Assembly (NCBI GenBank): GCA_016712415.1
Contig: JADJRC010000049.1
Coordinates: 1 to 64,000, forward strand
Direction: 5' to 3'
Origin: Lewinellaceae bacterium
GTDB taxonomy: Bacteria > Bacteroidota > Bacteroidia > Chitinophagales > Saprospiraceae
DNA: 64,000 nt
Position 1 is the stretch's first letter; each line of letters opens with the position of its first letter. Made by a program: the position numbers and the translations under genes. Below are positions 18,847-26,958 of this stretch, one piece after another. The notes beneath the pieces are model-generated. The model searched no databases. It was not told the origin of the DNA and worked only from the letters and a program-made list of their open reading frames with translations.

Positions 18847-19542
18847 TTATCGTCTTAGCAAAAGCCAGATAAAATTGCGTCCCTCGGTTGCCAGTATCTT
18901 CCAGCCCACCTTGCTGAACATCACGCCTTCGCGGAGTTCCACCGGCACAGGCGTCACTTCGACACGGCCGTTGGCCAGCATCAGGAATTCGAGGTCGAAT
19001 AAAAAACGGTCGATGGTAGTTTCCAGAAAAATCTTTTTGCCCTGGTTGTCGAAGGCTTTGAGTCCGCATTGCGAATCGCCTACCGGCTGGCGCAGCACGT
19101 TGCGCAGCATCCAGCGCAGGGCCCTCGACAACCAGCGGCGGAAGACCGGCACACGGTCGTAGTAGGCCGTGTCGCGGTTGCCCGCCGCGATGCCGCCGTG
19201 GTCGCGCAGTGCGCGCGCCACCTGCTGCATGCTGGCAATGGTATAGGGAAAATCGGCGTCGGTCACAAGGTGCAGGTCGGCGTCCGACGCTGCGACACCC
19301 TGCCGCAGCGCATGTCCCTTGCCTCGATTCAGCGGATAACTCACAATGCGGATATCCGGCAACAGTTCCGACAGCCGTTTGAAATTCTGGTCGGTCGTTT
19401 GGCTGAGCGAGCCGTCGTTCACGACGATCAGGCCCGTCTCGCCGGTCCAGCCCGACACCGCCTCCCGGAAAGCAGTAAACCTACCGACCAATGCCTCCGC
19501 CCAACCCTCCGGTGGATTGTAGCAGGGTACTATGACGTTCAT
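18847..19542 (-). CDS. Family 2 glycosyltransferase (polyprenyl-phosphate sugar synthase type)
   Basis: The start at 19542 (MNVIVPCYNPPEGWAE) is chosen because the GT-A fold begins there; an in-frame ATG 17 codons earlier adds a non-conserved stretch. Motifs are LIVVNDGS, YPLNRGKGHALRQGVAASD, the DxD-type LVTDADFPY, DSQCGLKAFDNQGKKIFLET and RFLFDLEFLMLANG, as in dolichyl-phosphate mannose/glucose synthases. No C-terminal membrane segments are present. The adjacent polytopic membrane protein (4-bp gap, same strand) could use the polyprenyl-linked sugar made here; this is inferred from context. Confidence 0.82.
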   Translation of the reverse strand: MNVIVPCYNPPEGWAEALVGRFTAFREAVSGWTGETGLIVVNDGSLSQTTDQNFKRLSELLPDIRIVSYPLNRGKGHALRQGVAASDADLHLVTDADFPYTIASMQQVARALRDHGGIAAGNRDTAYYDRVPVFRRWLSRALRWMLRNVLRQPVGDSQCGLKAFDNQGKKIFLETTIDRFLFDLEFLMLANGRVEVTPVPVELREGVMFSKVGWKILATEGRNFIWLLLRR

Positions 19543-19637
19543 ACGGATCGGTGTTGCTTGCAAAACGAGGGCTAAACTTTTTCTGGCGGACAAAAGTACG
19601 GCATTGATCCGTTATTCGGCGTCATTTGCGTTTTACC

Positions 19638-21293
19638 TTATTTCACCAGCGCTTCGATTACCTTTCCGGTCGACCCGTTCGGCTCCATAATGCGCAGCAT
19701 GGCTGCCAGCGTTGGCGCAATGTCGGTAATGTCCACCGGCGCAAATGTGACGCCCGGTTTTACCTTCCAGCCGTACCAAAGCAGGGGCACGTGGGTGTCA
19801 TACGCATACGGCGAGCCGTGTGTGGTGCCGCCCTTGCTGAACAGTTTGTCGTCGGAATGCCAGCCCGGATCGAGTTGGAAAATGATGTCGCCCGAGCGTT
19901 TGGGGTGGAAACCCCGGCGGATTTCGGCGGCATAAGGATATTCTTCAGGCAGCATCATCAGTTCTTCGCGGGTAAAGGCGTCGTACACGCCGGGCTGCAT
20001 GCGCAGGTACTCTATGATGACAGAGGCGACGTGGTCTGGTTCCACATCGAGGTCGGCAATCGCTCCCCAGTTGAGCCATATCTGCTGGTTGCTGATTTCA
20101 TGGATAAAATCGCCCGAAACGCCGAGCGCTGCGGCGAGACTTTTTTCAAGGGCCTCTTCGGTGCTGCTCTCCGGAAATACGCCTGCGGGGATACGCAGGT
20201 CGGTCATGTGAACGGGAGTTTCTGCCCCTCCGTGATCTGCGGTGAGGAACACGAGTACATTGTCCTTCCCGAATTTTTTGTCCAGAAAATTGAGCAACCG
20301 GGCGATGTCGCGGTCGAGTTTCAGGTAGGTATCTTCCGTTTCTTCACCGTGGATGCCAAACTGGTGTGCGCAGTAATCCGTTCCGGAAAAACTGATGCAC
20401 ATAAAATCGGGCGTATCGTCGGCGCCGAATTGCATGTTGTTGATGGCTGCCATGGCAAAATCGAGGGTGAAGGTGCTGCCCGCCGGTATGAAGCGCAGCA
20501 GGCCGTATCCGCCCTTTTTTTTCATTTCCGGCAGGTTGTAAGGCATGTTTTTCCCCGCAAACAGAGAAGTGTACTGCCCGTCGTTGTATTTATCCCAGTC
20601 GGCAAAACTCTCGTCGTACTGCAGGGTGGAGTCTGTCGCCCAGGGCGTCGACAGGTACTGCTCGGGCAGGCGCCGGGCGTTGAAATCCAGTACCCACTGC
20701 GGCAATCCCAGCGAGTCGGGGTAATAGGTCGAGGTGATCCAGTTGCCCGTAGCGTCGTCGAACCAGTAGGCTGCATTCGGGATATGCCCGGCAGGGAGGA
20801 TGCTGGCCCGGTCCTTCAGGCATATGCCCGCTACTTTAGACCGGAAGTTGTTCGACAGCCGCAGTTCGTCGGTGATGGTGGTCGACAGCATTACGGAAGG
20901 GGAGTGCTGGCCGACCTTGCCGGGTGTACCGCCGACGGTTTGGTAGCGTTTGTCGGTTGTTACATAGCGGTGTTCGCGCCATTCGGGGTCCCACCATTCG
21001 TTGGCAATAATGCCGTTCACCGAAGGAGTGGCGCCGGAATAAATAGCGGCATGGCCCGGAGCGGTATAGGTCGGCACGTAGTTGTAATGGGTATTTTCAC
21101 AGGAAAAGCCTTCGCCAAGCAGGCGCTTGAACCCGCCGGCGACGTATTTGGTTCGATACCGGTACAGAAAGTCGTAGCGCATCTGATCGACAACAACGCC
21201 GACGATAAGTTTGGGTTGTTGCGGTGCAGATTGAGCATGGGCGGCATGAAGGCCGAAAAGGAACAGAAGAACGGTAAGCGGGAATAGTTTCAT
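19638..21293 (-). CDS. pafA: PafA-like alkaline phosphatase (T-nucleophile, phosphodiesterase superfamily)
   Basis: The 551-aa protein has a signal peptide (MKLFPLTVLLFLFGLHAAHA) and then VVVDQMRYDFLYRY with the first metal-ligand Asp. The nucleophile is T77 in VPTYTAPGHAAIYSG. N98 (ANEWW), K160 and R162 (CLKDRAS) fall exactly where the Elizabethkingia PafA active-site residues T79, N100, K162 and R164 are, offset by two. Further metal ligands are in SFSGTDYCAHQFG and TADHGGAETPVH. PafA enzymes hydrolyse phosphate monoesters in the periplasm and supply phosphate. A second, unrelated-nucleophile alkaline phosphatase is encoded at 28906. Confidence 0.9.
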   Translation of the reverse strand: MKLFPLTVLLFLFGLHAAHAQSAPQQPKLIVGVVVDQMRYDFLYRYRTKYVAGGFKRLLGEGFSCENTHYNYVPTYTAPGHAAIYSGATPSVNGIIANEWWDPEWREHRYVTTDKRYQTVGGTPGKVGQHSPSVMLSTTITDELRLSNNFRSKVAGICLKDRASILPAGHIPNAAYWFDDATGNWITSTYYPDSLGLPQWVLDFNARRLPEQYLSTPWATDSTLQYDESFADWDKYNDGQYTSLFAGKNMPYNLPEMKKKGGYGLLRFIPAGSTFTLDFAMAAINNMQFGADDTPDFMCISFSGTDYCAHQFGIHGEETEDTYLKLDRDIARLLNFLDKKFGKDNVLVFLTADHGGAETPVHMTDLRIPAGVFPESSTEEALEKSLAAALGVSGDFIHEISNQQIWLNWGAIADLDVEPDHVASVIIEYLRMQPGVYDAFTREELMMLPEEYPYAAEIRRGFHPKRSGDIIFQLDPGWHSDDKLFSKGGTTHGSPYAYDTHVPLLWYGWKVKPGVTFAPVDITDIAPTLAAMLRIMEPNGSTGKVIEALVK

Positions 21294-21437
21294 AAGTGCG
21301 TGTTGTGCGTCGGGACGCTGTTTAAGGGTAAGCCTGGGAGATTTTCAGGCGACAGCACTCCGAATGCAGTTCAGGAATGCGTTGCGGCGCAAAAATGGGG
21401 AATTGAAATTAAATGGAGGTAAAGCCGTGAGGGTTCA
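21294..21437. other. Intergenic stretch upstream of pafA
   Basis: No gene, hairpin terminator or clear TAnnTTTG box was seen. It leads into the orphan sorting-domain fragment at 21438. Confidence 0.4.
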
Positions 21438-21581
21438 ATGAAGCGCCTGGTGAAAAGTAGCCATGTTCCCGGTGAATACTCCGTCTGGGTGGAGACCGGC
21501 AGAATGGCCAATGGGGTTTACTGGTGTGTCCTGCAAACAGGGGCGCGGCGCCTCGTTGTTCGTAAAATGGTGATTATGTAA
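21438..21581 (+). pseudogene. Orphan T9SS sorting-domain fragment (47 codons)
   Basis: This frame reads MKRLVKSSHVPGEYSVWVET, then GRMANGVYWCVLQTGARR and LVVRKMVIM before TAA. The pattern GEY..W......MANGVY.C.LQTG...RKMV is the last part of a type A T9SS sorting domain. An in-frame stop lies 18 bp upstream of the ATG, so no passenger protein is attached. It is most likely a 5'-truncated relic of a secreted-protein gene beside the restriction-modification genes, whose arrival may have removed the rest. Confidence 0.6.
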
Positions 21582-21599
21582 TAAGTTAGATTATATGTA

Positions 21600-22214
21600 C
21601 TAAGGCTCAATTCCCAGTATCAGGAGTGGTACCGGAGGGTTATTTCGACCTTGACGCATGACATTATACACCTCGCCTTCATAATAGGCTATTCCGCTGG
21701 ACATCTGTGCCTGCATTTTCTTGGTTGGCAATATCTCAATCCCAAGATTGATCACCCCACCCGAATAAAACAGCATGTGTTTAACAAACAGGTCATACGC
21801 CACGAATGCATATTTGCCAAATTGAACCTCAACAGCAATCTTGTCTTTTACAAAATCAGTTTGATTATAACTGAAAATCGGCTCATTTTCTCCGTTTTCT
21901 ATCAAAAATTTCTTTTGTTCGATCGCGCTCATCAGTACACTTTTCTCCATTAGTTCCCTATTGAGGGTGATATAGTAGTTATAGCGGCTTTCTACCCATC
22001 CCCGTGCAAAAAACTCCAGACTAAACGCCTTGTTCAATTCAACAGGGCTGTACAGACTTGCGCCACCTTTTCGAACCTCCTTGCTTATTTTGGTTTTCAA
22101 CTTTTCCGCATCAATATTTTCAATAACTTCCCTGATATCCTTGTACAGGTTATTGTGGTGAACGATAAGGTACTCTTCACCATTCAAGTGGGAATATTGT
22201 TGCGTAATTTTCAT
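21600..22214 (-). CDS. BglII-like type II restriction endonuclease
   Basis: This 204-aa protein contains TDFVKDKIAVEVQFGKYAFV. Within it the spacing D-x8-E-x-Q matches the catalytic D84/E93/Q95 arrangement known for R.BglII, and the length is close to BglII (223 aa). The following AYDLFVKHMLFYSG and the closing GIEILPTKKMQAQMSSGIAY also fit the BglII/BamHI-like PD-(D/E)XK family. The start codon overlaps the stop of the methyltransferase gene (ATGA), so translation is probably coupled, with the methyltransferase made first. Members with known specificity cut GATC-centred sites; the site here cannot be read from sequence. The gene is visibly more AT-rich than its neighbours. Confidence 0.8.
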   Translation of the reverse strand: MKITQQYSHLNGEEYLIVHHNNLYKDIREVIENIDAEKLKTKISKEVRKGGASLYSPVELNKAFSLEFFARGWVESRYNYYITLNRELMEKSVLMSAIEQKKFLIENGENEPIFSYNQTDFVKDKIAVEVQFGKYAFVAYDLFVKHMLFYSGGVINLGIEILPTKKMQAQMSSGIAYYEGEVYNVMRQGRNNPPVPLLILGIEP

Positions 22215-23164
22215 TTACTCTGCCCATTCAGTTCAAGTTGCATCCATTCCTGCGGAATCTGAGCAACCTTGTCGTTTTGAGATGGTTTGTGGATAGGTTT
22301 GGTTATTGGTCGGATTTTCAGGCGTCCTTCCCGCAAGTCGTTGATTCGGGCCTCAGCGCTTGCACAATATTTCGCTTCTTTCTCAATTCCCACTCCATTT
22401 CTATTATTTTTCAAAGCGGCAACAACAGTTGACCCTACCCCCGAAAATGGATCCAACACCCAACTATCCTCATTAGTCAATGCCAAAACGCAGCGTTCAA
22501 CCAGCTCAATAGGAAACTGGCAAGGATGTTCTGTCTTTTCAGGATGATTGGATTTTACATTGGGAATATCCCAAAGCATGGTGTCCCAATCATTGACAAG
22601 GATTTCCCAAATATCGGAAGGGTTCTTTCCTAATGGATTACCGGAAGGCTTACCCTTATTTGGCCCTTTGAAATGGAGCTTGCCGGGGTATTTTGAAGGT
22701 ATCCGGACATCGTCAAGGTTAAAAATATAGTCATCCGTTTTAGTGAACCATAAAATGGTTTCATATCTGCCGGAAAATCTGTTGGATGCATGTAGTCCAT
22801 GACCAAAATGCCAGATAATGCGATTCCTAAGTTTCAGTCCGTACTTTTTAAAAATAGGATAATAGTAAATATCCAGGGGAAATACTTCACCCTTATCGAC
22901 ATAATTACCTACCTGCCAGCAAATGCTCCCACTATCAGAAAGTACTCGAACAAGTTCATGGATAATATGTTCCTGCGTCTTGAGATACGCTTCTATAGAA
23001 GTCTTAACCTCGTACGATTTACCAATGTTATATGGTGGAGAAGTGATGATCAAATCGAACTTTCCATCTTCTATTGATTGTAAAGAATCCAGTGCCTCGC
23101 CATTGACCATCTGATACTTGGCAGATGGTGAAATTAATGAAAATAACGGCTCTTTAACTTTCAT
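22211..23164 (-). CDS. Type II DNA methyltransferase (N4-cytosine/N6-adenine, beta-class order)
   Basis: The catalytic motif IV is TSPPYNIGKSYE, followed by the target-recognition region and, near the C-terminus, the AdoMet-binding motif I VLDPFSGVGSTVVAA. The order IV...I is that of beta-class methyltransferases, and TSPPY is typical of N4-cytosine enzymes such as M.BglII, although N6-adenine cannot be excluded. The start at 23164 (MKVKEPLFSLI) is preferred; an ATG 29 codons upstream adds a basic stretch. It forms an overlapping pair with the endonuclease gene. The pair is AT-rich against GC-richer flanks, suggesting recent acquisition. Confidence 0.85.
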   Translation of the reverse strand: MKVKEPLFSLISPSAKYQMVNGEALDSLQSIEDGKFDLIITSPPYNIGKSYEVKTSIEAYLKTQEHIIHELVRVLSDSGSICWQVGNYVDKGEVFPLDIYYYPIFKKYGLKLRNRIIWHFGHGLHASNRFSGRYETILWFTKTDDYIFNLDDVRIPSKYPGKLHFKGPNKGKPSGNPLGKNPSDIWEILVNDWDTMLWDIPNVKSNHPEKTEHPCQFPIELVERCVLALTNEDSWVLDPFSGVGSTVVAALKNNRNGVGIEKEAKYCASAEARINDLREGRLKIRPITKPIHKPSQNDKVAQIPQEWMQLELNGQSK

Positions 23165-23613
23165 TCTATGATAATTTTTCTTTTCACACAATGCAATGAC
23201 TGGTAAATTCAATTGACTCGGACGAAGGTCGTTTCTTCTCCTGAAAATCACAAATAAAACCCATAATATAACATAAAAAGTTTTAAATATTGATTACATT
23301 ATGTTGGTGGTTTTGAACCCCGAAAATTGGTTGGAAGACCGCGGGAGGTCAAGATATTGGTGAAGGCCCGCGTTCGATATCTTCCACGACCTCGGGGGTC
23401 GGAGGGGGGGGGCGCCCTCCGGGGTCCCCCGCCGGTTTTCCCTCCCGGTCTTTTGCCGTTCTCTCGCTTCCTGTTTGTTGAAAAAAGTGTGTGGCCCCGT
23501 TGAGTTCTTAAGTTGTAGCAAGACCATGAATTGTTTTAGACTGTCCTGGCTAATACTTTTTCCAAAAGTTCTCATCTCCACGCCTTACGTTTGCCGCAAA
23601 TATTTTTCGCATC
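23165..23613. other. Intergenic region with strong hairpins between RM pair and MFS gene
   Basis: No credible gene is present. At 23345-23393, GAGGTC-AAGATAT and ATATCTT-CCAC-GACCTC form a long bulged stem. It is followed at 23394-23440 by a G/C-only imperfect inverted repeat (CGGAGGG pairing with CCCTCCG). The GC-rich block contrasts sharply with the AT-rich RM genes beside it. It may mark the edge of the acquired segment or be a structured intergenic repeat. Confidence 0.45.
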
Positions 23614-24957
23614 ATGGCAAACGCAAAACCGCACCTCAGTTTTTGGCAGATCGTCAACATGAACTTCGGTTTCTTCGGCATTCAGTACAGTTTCGGTCTT
23701 CAGCAGAGCAACATGAGCCCGATCTATAAATACCTGGGCGCCGACGAAGCCACCCTGCCGTATCTCTGGCTTGCAGGACCGATGACGGGACTTATCGTGC
23801 AGCCGATTATCGGGGCCATGAGCGACAAAACCACCAGCAAACTGGGTCGCCGGACGCCCTATTTCCTGATCGGCGCCGTGCTGTGCAGCGTCAGCCTGTT
23901 TTTTATGCCCTTCAGCAGCGCACTTTGGATGGCGGCAAGCCTGCTCTGGATACTCGACGCAGCCAACAATATCACGATGGAGCCCTATCGCGCGTTCGTG
24001 AGCGACAAACTGGACGAAAAACAACACTCCATCGGGTTTCTGACACAGAGCGCTTTTACTGGTCTGGGACAAACGCTGTCGTACCTCACACCCACGCTGC
24101 TGGTGCTGATTGGTATGAACAAAGATGCCGTGAACGCCAAAAATATCCCCTATATCACCGTTACAGCCTTTATCATCGGCGCATTTTTTTCCCTGTTTTC
24201 CATTTTGTGGACCGTCAAAACCACCAAGGAAAATCCGTTGACCGAAGAGGAAAAGGAACGTATCCGGCTGGCGCCGATGGGTCTGACCAATACCTTTAAA
24301 GAGATATGGGATGCCATTCTCGACATGCCGCTGACCATGAAGCAACTGGCCCTGGTCAAGTTGTTTCAGTGGTACGCCATGTTTTGCTATTGGCAATATA
24401 TCGTGTTGTCCATTTCCACGACCTTTTTCCAGACGACAGAGCAATCCTCGTCCGGCTTTCGCGAAGCCAACCTGATCAACGGCCAGGTCGGCGGTTTCTA
24501 CAACTTTGTAGCCTTTGTCGGGGCATTCGCACTGATGCCGTTCACCAAACGGTTCGGGCCAAAGATTTCACACAGCTTATGCCTTACGCTTGCCGGGATC
24601 GGCATGATGTGCATACCCGAAATCAATAACAAGCCCATGTTGTTCATCCCCATGATCGGCATTGGTTTTGCCTGGGCGAGCATGATGGGCAACCCCTATA
24701 TCATGCTGGCCGGCTGTATCCCGCCCGAGCGAACGGGGGTCTACATGGGCATTTTCAACATGTTCATCGTGATTCCCATGATGATCCAGATTTTCACCCT
24801 GCCCCTGTATTACAAGTCGTGGCTGCACGGCAACCCCGAAAATGTCATTCGCCTGGCCGGGGCGCTGCTGATTTGCGGTGCAGTGGCGGTGCTGTTTGTG
24901 AAACTGTCGAAAAATAATGGGCAACAGGCGGCGGTTCCCATGGGCGGCGGACACTGA
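23614..24957 (+). CDS. MFS sugar transporter (SLC45/GPH-like)
   Basis: This 447-aa polytopic protein has about 12 membrane segments. Recognisable motifs are GIQYSFGLQQSNMSPIYKYL, then LAGPMTGLIVQPIIGAMSDK, TSKLGRRTPYFLIGAVLC (the MFS loop 2-3 motif) and LLWILDAANNITMEPYRAFV. This pattern is shared by bacterial relatives of SLC45 sucrose/maltose:proton symporters in Bacteroidota. The protein would sit in the inner membrane and import a sugar, possibly a disaccharide. The ATG is followed at once by the first conserved helix. The EamA-type gene begins 44 bp downstream on the same strand. Confidence 0.85.
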   Translation: MANAKPHLSFWQIVNMNFGFFGIQYSFGLQQSNMSPIYKYLGADEATLPYLWLAGPMTGLIVQPIIGAMSDKTTSKLGRRTPYFLIGAVLCSVSLFFMPFSSALWMAASLLWILDAANNITMEPYRAFVSDKLDEKQHSIGFLTQSAFTGLGQTLSYLTPTLLVLIGMNKDAVNAKNIPYITVTAFIIGAFFSLFSILWTVKTTKENPLTEEEKERIRLAPMGLTNTFKEIWDAILDMPLTMKQLALVKLFQWYAMFCYWQYIVLSISTTFFQTTEQSSSGFREANLINGQVGGFYNFVAFVGAFALMPFTKRFGPKISHSLCLTLAGIGMMCIPEINNKPMLFIPMIGIGFAWASMMGNPYIMLAGCIPPERTGVYMGIFNMFIVIPMMIQIFTLPLYYKSWLHGNPENVIRLAGALLICGAVAVLFVKLSKNNGQQAAVPMGGGH

Positions 24958-25001
24958 GTCTGCCGGTTCTTGCTACCACTATTCCAAACTTATCGTTTCA
25001 G

Positions 25002-25877
25002 ATGCCCAACCGCCCGCCTTCCGCACTCGACTGGTTTGTGCTACTGCTCCTGGCAGTCATCTGGGGCGCATCCTTTTTGTTCATCAAATGGTCGGTCGCG
25101 ATCTTCTCACCCATTCAGATGGCGATGTGGCGTATGGTGTTCGCTACAGCGATTTATATGCCGGTTGCCGCTGCATTCTGGTCGAAAATCGACTGGAAAC
25201 GATGGAAAGCCTTGCTTGTGGTGGCGTTTTGCGGTTCAGCCATTCCGAATTTTCTGTTTGCCGTAGCCGGCCAGCACGTCAACAGCAGCCTGGCGGGCAT
25301 ACTCAACTCGCTCACGCCCTTGTTTACCCTGATACTCGGCGTCTCGTTTTTCGGGATGCTCTTTACGCGCAACAAGATCATCGGCATAGCACTGGGGATG
25401 ACCGGCACCATTGTGCTCGTTTTTTTCAACAGCAAAAGCGCCGTGGAGGGCAATTTCTATTACGCCGGGTTGTGCGTGCTGGCTACCGTTGCCTATGCCA
25501 TTAATGCCAATACGGTGAACACCTGGTTGCGCGACCAGCATCCGGCAGCCATCGCATCCGCGGCATTTGTGCTTACCGGCTGGATGTTCATCTTCGGACT
25601 TTGGTATTCGGAAGGCTGGCAGGTGGCCTGGCAACACAAGGACGGCACAAAAGGGCTTTCCTATATTTTTTATCTCGCTGCACTGGGTACTGTGGGCGGC
25701 TCTATCCTGTATTTCTGGCTGCTCCAGCGTACCAGCGCCATTTTTGCCACTTCCGTTACTTACCTGCTTCCGGTATCCGCTATCGTTTTGGGCGCATTTG
25801 ACGAAGAGAAGATCGGCTGGATCGACCTGTGCGGTACGGCGGTTATCCTCGCGGGGTTGTATATTGCCCGCAAGTAA
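25002..25877 (+). CDS. EamA-family (DMT) transporter
   Basis: This 291-aa protein has ten membrane segments in two EamA halves. The first half has DWFVLLLLAVIWGASFLFIK and ALLVVAFCGSAIPNFLFAVA. The second has CVLATVAYAINANTVNTWLR, TVGGSILYFWLLQRTSAIFA and PVSAIVLGAFDEEKIGWIDL. Members export or exchange small metabolites across the inner membrane; the substrate is unknown. It probably forms one transcript with the MFS gene. Palindromic repeats directly after the stop may act as a terminator between this gene and the convergent carbonic anhydrase gene. Confidence 0.88.
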   Translation: MPNRPPSALDWFVLLLLAVIWGASFLFIKWSVAIFSPIQMAMWRMVFATAIYMPVAAAFWSKIDWKRWKALLVVAFCGSAIPNFLFAVAGQHVNSSLAGILNSLTPLFTLILGVSFFGMLFTRNKIIGIALGMTGTIVLVFFNSKSAVEGNFYYAGLCVLATVAYAINANTVNTWLRDQHPAAIASAAFVLTGWMFIFGLWYSEGWQVAWQHKDGTKGLSYIFYLAALGTVGGSILYFWLLQRTSAIFATSVTYLLPVSAIVLGAFDEEKIGWIDLCGTAVILAGLYIARK

Positions 25878-25878
25878 C

Positions 25879-25958
25879 TCGGACTTCCAAGTCCGACTTT
25901 CATAGTACGTCGGACTTCCAAGCCCGACTTTCAAAGTGTGTCGGACTTGGAAGTCCGA
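25879..25958. repeat. Three palindromic 18-bp repeats in a convergent intergenic region
   Basis: TCGGACTTCCAAGTCCGA (25879-25896), TCGGACTTCCAAGCCCGA (25910-25927) and TCGGACTTGGAAGTCCGA (25941-25958) are near-perfect palindromes. The third is inverted relative to the first two, and the first two are followed by CTTTCA. They fill the gap between two convergent genes and can each form an 8-bp hairpin. A related palindrome (ACGGATTTGGAAATCCGT) lies at 30035-30052. They are either bidirectional terminators or REP-like dispersed elements. Confidence 0.7.
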
Positions 25959-25959
25959 C

Positions 25960-26472
25960 CTACTTGAACCAGCCCGAATAAAACACATAGTTGTTTGCGA
26001 TTCGCTCGATTTGGCCCTTGAAAAGTTCAGGGGTGAGCTCCTTCACACGCCGTGCCGGCACACCTGCATACACACCACCGCTATGACAGACGGTTTTTTC
26101 CAGCACCACGGCCCCGGCGGCGATGAGGCAGTTTTCTTCCACCACCGCTTGATCCATCACGATGGCCCCCATCCCGATCAGCACGTTGTCGTGCAGGGTG
26201 CAGCCGTGCACGAGGGCGCGGTGGCCGATGCTGACGTTGTTGCCAATCGTCGTGCCGCATTTCTGATACGTGCCGTGCAGGATAGCCCCGTCCTGAATAT
26301 TGACCTTGTTGCCAATACGGATAAAATTCACGTCGCCGCGCACGACAGCCTGGAACCATACAGAGCATTCATCGCCCATGATCACATCGCCGACGATGGT
26401 GGCATTTTCAGCGAGAAAGCAGTTTTGGCCAAATTGAGGGGAAATGTCACGACAGGGGAGGAGGAGCGGCAT
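25960..26472 (-). CDS. Gamma-carbonic anhydrase family protein (left-handed beta-helix)
   Basis: The start at 26472 (MPLLLPCRDISPQFGQNCFL) is chosen because everything upstream is heptamer repeat. The ~170-aa protein shows hexapeptide repeats (ATIVGDVIMGDECSVWFQAV, VNFIRIGNKVNIQDGAILHG). The His residues of the zinc site are at AILHGT and IGHRALVHG, with the gamma-class Arg/Asp in VVRGDVNFIRIG. The tail (GVYAGVPARRVKEL) is typical of YrdA/PaaY relatives. It probably binds zinc in the cytoplasm; carbonic anhydrase activity is not assured for this subgroup. Confidence 0.88.
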   Translation of the reverse strand: MPLLLPCRDISPQFGQNCFLAENATIVGDVIMGDECSVWFQAVVRGDVNFIRIGNKVNIQDGAILHGTYQKCGTTIGNNVSIGHRALVHGCTLHDNVLIGMGAIVMDQAVVEENCLIAAGAVVLEKTVCHSGGVYAGVPARRVKELTPELFKGQIERIANNYVFYSGWFK

Positions 26473-26486
26473 GAAATGAATGATGT

Positions 26487-26542
26487 GAATGATGAATGAT
26501 GAATGGTGAATGGTGAATGGTGAATGGTGAATGGTGAATGGT
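26487..26542. repeat. Heptanucleotide tandem repeat (GAATGRT)8
   Basis: Two copies of GAATGAT are followed by six copies of GAATGGT, in the leader immediately upstream of the carbonic anhydrase ATG. Because the unit is seven bases and contains in-frame start/stop variants, copy number could alter the leader or create alternative starts. The same heptamer family recurs at 26942-26958. Confidence 0.85.
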
Positions 26543-26551
26543 GTTTGCAAT

Positions 26552-26926
26552 TTATTTTTTTGCGGCGGGAAGGAGTTTTGTGCCGTTGAGGGCCCAGGCA
26601 AGCGCTGCGCCGGCGCCATTGGCGATCATGTCATCAATCTCGTAAAAACGTCCGGGAATGAAGGTTCCCTGTACAAATTCCATCAGAATACCGTATCCGC
26701 AGGACAAGACAAAGATAAAAAAAGCCGCCTTCGTCGACGCCTTTTGCCCCGTGGAACGCGCATAACCGTACAACAGCAGCCAACTCAAAATGCCGTAGGC
26801 GCCCAAATGCCCGAGTTTATCGGCCGAAAACAGGTCGAATTTGGGAAGCGGCACACTCGGCGAAACGGAAAGACCGGTCACAATCATTAGCCATAACAAG
26901 GCCGGCACATAGTACTTGTTTTTCAT
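26552..26926 (-). CDS. VanZ-like family membrane protein
   Basis: The protein (~124 aa from MKNKYYVPALLWLMIVTGLS) has four membrane segments and the VanZ-like pattern: FSADKLGHLGAYGILSWLLL, then FFIFVLSCGYGILMEFVQGT and RFYEIDDMIANGAGAALAWA. The acidic/His positions in DKLGHLGAY and MEFVQ are those conserved in the family. The role is unknown outside teicoplanin resistance. An upstream in-frame ATG eight codons earlier arises from the heptamer repeat and is less likely. Confidence 0.8.
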   Translation of the reverse strand: MKNKYYVPALLWLMIVTGLSVSPSVPLPKFDLFSADKLGHLGAYGILSWLLLYGYARSTGQKASTKAAFFIFVLSCGYGILMEFVQGTFIPGRFYEIDDMIANGAGAALAWALNGTKLLPAAKK

Positions 26927-26941
26927 ATTCATATTCACACC

Positions 26942-26958
26942 ATTCATCATTCATCATT
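26942..26958. repeat. Short heptamer repeat (ATTCATC)
   Basis: Two full copies of ATTCATC and a partial third lie between the SH3-protein stop and the VanZ-like start. It is the reverse complement of the GAATGRT family at 26487-26542. Confidence 0.55.

Noticed and set aside
23294..23581. Minus-strand frame of 95 codons upstream of the methyltransferase
   Set aside because: It crosses the GC-rich hairpins, giving a low-complexity Arg/Pro product; no homology recognised.
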